Of a stretch of 64,000 nt of DNA, positions 62,205 through 64,000 are shown in pieces. Where the stretch lies: assembly GCA_030733815.1 (NCBI GenBank), contig JAUZQE010000001.1, forward strand, positions 124,001 through 188,000, given 5' to 3'. The stretch comes from Yanghanlia caeni. Lineage in GTDB: Bacteria; Pseudomonadota; Gammaproteobacteria; Burkholderiales; Burkholderiaceae_B. A program made the position numbers and the translations under genes. Under the pieces are notes generated by a model. It was not told where the DNA came from. It saw only the letters and a list, made by a program, of their open reading frames with translations, and made no database searches. The first letter of the stretch is position 1. Each line of letters starts with the position of its first letter.

Positions 62205-63227
62205 GTGCAAACGCTCTATATAGATCGCAAGGGCGCAGAAGTGGAAGTTCAGGGGCAGAGACTGACTGTACGCATTCCCGGAGTCGAGAAACCGTTCGGC
62301 GTACCCCTGAAGGTCCTGGAATTCCTCGTTGTTAGTGCGCCCGTGCAGTTTTCTTCCACGCTTCTTTGCCAGCTGACATTGGCTGGAATAACCGTTGTAT
62401 TTCTTAATCCGCGAAAGGGCGATGCGAGCTGCATCGCACATGGAACATTGCATAACGCGGCTGATCGTCGTCTGCTGCAGTATCAACTGGTTAGTGATGT
62501 TCAAGTTCGGTTTGAACTGTCGGTTAGCCTGGTGCGGCAGAAGTTACGTGGGCAGCGTGCAATGCTAATGCGTGCGTTGCGCCGGCGGCCTGAGAATAGA
62601 TATATTCTGAAGAATGCCATCGATCGTCTTACCATATTCGATAACCGTATCGAGCAGGCAGAGAGTCTGGACTCATTGCGCGGAATTGAAGGTGCGGGCG
62701 CTGCGATATATTTTAATGCATATAAAAGCGTATTTGCGCCGCGGCTTGAATTCAATGGCCGCAATCGCAGGCCACCTCGAGACCCGGTCAATGTCGTGTT
62801 GTCACTGACATATACGCTGGCCCATGCAGAAGCAGTACGTGCGCTGATCGCTTGTGGCTTTGATCCACAATTGGGTGTTTACCATTTTCCGTCTTTTGGA
62901 CGTGAATCGCTCGCCTGTGACATGGTCGAAATATATCGACCCATGCTTGAACATTGGGTGTGGAGGTTGTTCGCTTCTGAGTACTTGCGCCTTGACCATT
63001 TCACGGTGGACCCAAGCTGCGTCAAACCATGCATTCTTGGTAAGACGGGGCGTGGCCTTTATTACAGTGCTTACGAGGCTCGGGCGCGCCGATTAAGAAG
63101 GCTAATGCGACGCACCGCGCGGCACTGGTTGCAAGTGGCACGTGAGGTCAACCCGTATTCGGATCCCGTGCCAACAGTTAACGCAAATGGGGCGGGTGTC
63201 GAGAAATTGGAGTGGAGCAATGAGTGA
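62205..63227 (+). CDS. cas1: CRISPR adaptation integrase Cas1
   Basis: 340 residues from a GTG start. The catalytic triad is present: Glu162 in LRGIEGAGAAIYF, His227 in GVYHFPSFGRESL and Asp239 in LACDMVEIYRP. It should integrate new spacers with Cas2. No reverse transcriptase or Cas6 domain is fused to it. Its last eight bases overlap the start of a second Cas1-like gene. Confidence 0.95.
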   Translation: MQTLYIDRKGAEVEVQGQRLTVRIPGVEKPFGVPLKVLEFLVVSAPVQFSSTLLCQLTLAGITVVFLNPRKGDASCIAHGTLHNAADRRLLQYQLVSDVQVRFELSVSLVRQKLRGQRAMLMRALRRRPENRYILKNAIDRLTIFDNRIEQAESLDSLRGIEGAGAAIYFNAYKSVFAPRLEFNGRNRRPPRDPVNVVLSLTYTLAHAEAVRALIACGFDPQLGVYHFPSFGRESLACDMVEIYRPMLEHWVWRLFASEYLRLDHFTVDPSCVKPCILGKTGRGLYYSAYEARARRLRRLMRRTARHWLQVAREVNPYSDPVPTVNANGAGVEKLEWSNE

Positions 63228-63972
63228 GTCATTGATGTCCGTAACCATTGATTCACGAAAGCTTAAGAGAATGGATATGGACGGCCCCGCCCTGCGGGTT
63301 ATTATGCAGTCGCGTAGCCCTGTCTTGTTTCCATTGCGCCGCCTGGCGCGCATTTACGTATTGGGTGTTCCTCAACATGGCTTGGAATCTTTGGTGTTCT
63401 GTGCTGAGCAGCGCATACCGGTTGCTTTCTTCAATTTCAATGGGCGCTTACGGTGCCGATTGTCTTTTGTGCAAGAAGTACCTGCGGCAATCGATCATTG
63501 GCTCGAGCACATAGCGTTCGACCAGCACATAAAGAATGCGTATAGAGAATGGCTTCTGAATCAGGGTTTGAACGTTCTTTCGCAACTTGGTGTGACCCAA
63601 GGTGCTAGGGAGGCGCGTGTACGTTTATTTAGCGATGCCCTGCGCGGGTATTGCCGTCGTACACTCGGCGAGCAGGCGCTGAAAGACGCGTATGAGTGGA
63701 TTGACGGTCTATTGCTCGTTCATTTGGAACAGGTGATTACCAACTTTGGCTGTACGCACACGCGAGCCAGACAAATGCTGACTGACGACCTTAAGCCCAT
63801 ATGCGAGATACTATTGATTCACGGTTTGGCTGAACGTATACACCAGAACTCCGGATTCAGGGTGGATGCAAAAAGCATGATGGACGTATATCATCGGCAG
63901 TCAGAGCATATCGAATACACAGTGCGGCGCATGCTGATTCAACTGCAGATTAGGCTTGAATCGATAATCTGA
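63220..63972 (+). CDS. Second Cas1-like protein, apparently lacking catalytic residues
   Basis: 250 residues from MSESLMSVTIDSRKLKRMDM, starting inside the end of cas1 with GGAG upstream. The N-terminal part (residues 35-80: FPLRRLARIYVLGVPQHGLE, CAEQRIPVAFFNFNGRLRCR) resembles the Cas1 beta domain. The last third (RQMLTDDLKPICEILLIHGL) lines up with the Asp-bearing helix of Cas1. The Glu motif (GIEGAG in the neighbour) and the His motif (YHFP) have no counterpart, although an Asp pair (189-190) remains. It is shorter than normal Cas1 by about 90 residues. The assignment is from pattern and context; a profile search would be decisive. Confidence 0.65.
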   Translation: MSESLMSVTIDSRKLKRMDMDGPALRVIMQSRSPVLFPLRRLARIYVLGVPQHGLESLVFCAEQRIPVAFFNFNGRLRCRLSFVQEVPAAIDHWLEHIAFDQHIKNAYREWLLNQGLNVLSQLGVTQGAREARVRLFSDALRGYCRRTLGEQALKDAYEWIDGLLLVHLEQVITNFGCTHTRARQMLTDDLKPICEILLIHGLAERIHQNSGFRVDAKSMMDVYHRQSEHIEYTVRRMLIQLQIRLESII

Positions 63973-63973
63973 T

Positions 63974-64000
63974 ATGGCACATTACCTAATATGCTACGAC
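63974..64000 (+). CDS. Probable second cas2 (first nine codons only)
   Basis: ATG at 63974, one base after the preceding stop, opens MAHYLICYD and runs off the window. The hydrophobic strand ending in Tyr-Asp is what Cas2 proteins have at this position (compare LYLVAYD in the upstream cas2). Only nine residues are visible, so the call rests on this pattern and on its place directly after a Cas1-like gene. Confidence 0.55.

Overview
The window looks like the replication-origin neighbourhood of a GC-rich betaproteobacterium of the order Burkholderiales, most like the Alcaligenaceae. The reasons are the gene order mnmG-rsmG-parA-parB next to the tRNA-tuf-secE-nusG-rplKAJL-rpoB block, the complete ectABCD-ask ectoine/hydroxyectoine cluster, and the protein sequences themselves. 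No taxon was confirmed by search.

Layout. (1) 1-8100, minus strand: 5' two thirds of rpoB, then rplL, rplJ, rplA, rplK, nusG, secE, tRNA-Trp, tuf, tRNA-Thr, tRNA-Gly and tRNA-Tyr, with a strong promoter ahead of tRNA-Tyr. (2) 8056-8938: non-coding repeats, comprising a 213-bp imperfect palindrome, a 15-bp tandem repeat, and hairpins resembling the right end of an IS605/IS1341-type element. (3) 8939-13297, minus strand: parB, parA, rsmG, mnmG. (4) 13298-15823: candidate oriC/centromere. It holds three perfect parS palindromes, DnaA-box-like sites, about ten tandem copies of a degenerate 20-bp unit, and a frameshifted IS200 tnpA fossil; cspA and a fic gene flank it. (5) 15816-20176: Fic protein and an opposing small gene with a palindromic operator, asparaginase, tartrate/D-malate dehydrogenase, a small hypothetical gene and an MscS channel. 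(6) 20265-25129, minus strand: ectoine synthesis and hydroxylation. (7) 25228-26960: a graveyard of at least four unrelated gene fragments. (8) 26974-28798: mnmE and an SMR transporter. (9) 28973-41333, minus strand: a catalase scar, then two LIV-type ABC transporters enclosing an iron alcohol dehydrogenase and headed by a succinate-semialdehyde-type dehydrogenase, with a divergent IclR regulator. A natural reading is uptake and oxidation of a C4 hydroxy acid such as 4-hydroxybutyrate. (10) 42352-50132: yidC, yidD, rnpA, rpmH (minus) and dnaA, dnaN, gyrB (plus).

(11) 50455-64000, plus strand: a type III-B CRISPR-Cas operon. In order it has an NE0113-family CARF/ring-nuclease protein, cmr1, cmr2 (Cas10 with HD and GGDD), cmr3-cmr6, a CARF-nuclease of Card1/Can2 type, cas6, csx16, cas2, cas1, a second Cas1-like gene that appears to lack the catalytic Glu and His, and the first nine codons of what looks like a second cas2 at the window edge. 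No CRISPR array lies inside the window.

The parts most worth following up are the duplicated and diverged adaptation module (cas2-cas1-cas1'-cas2'), the 20-bp iteron-like array beside parS, and the fossil-rich junctions that interrupt the normally compact yidC-mnmE-mnmG origin block.
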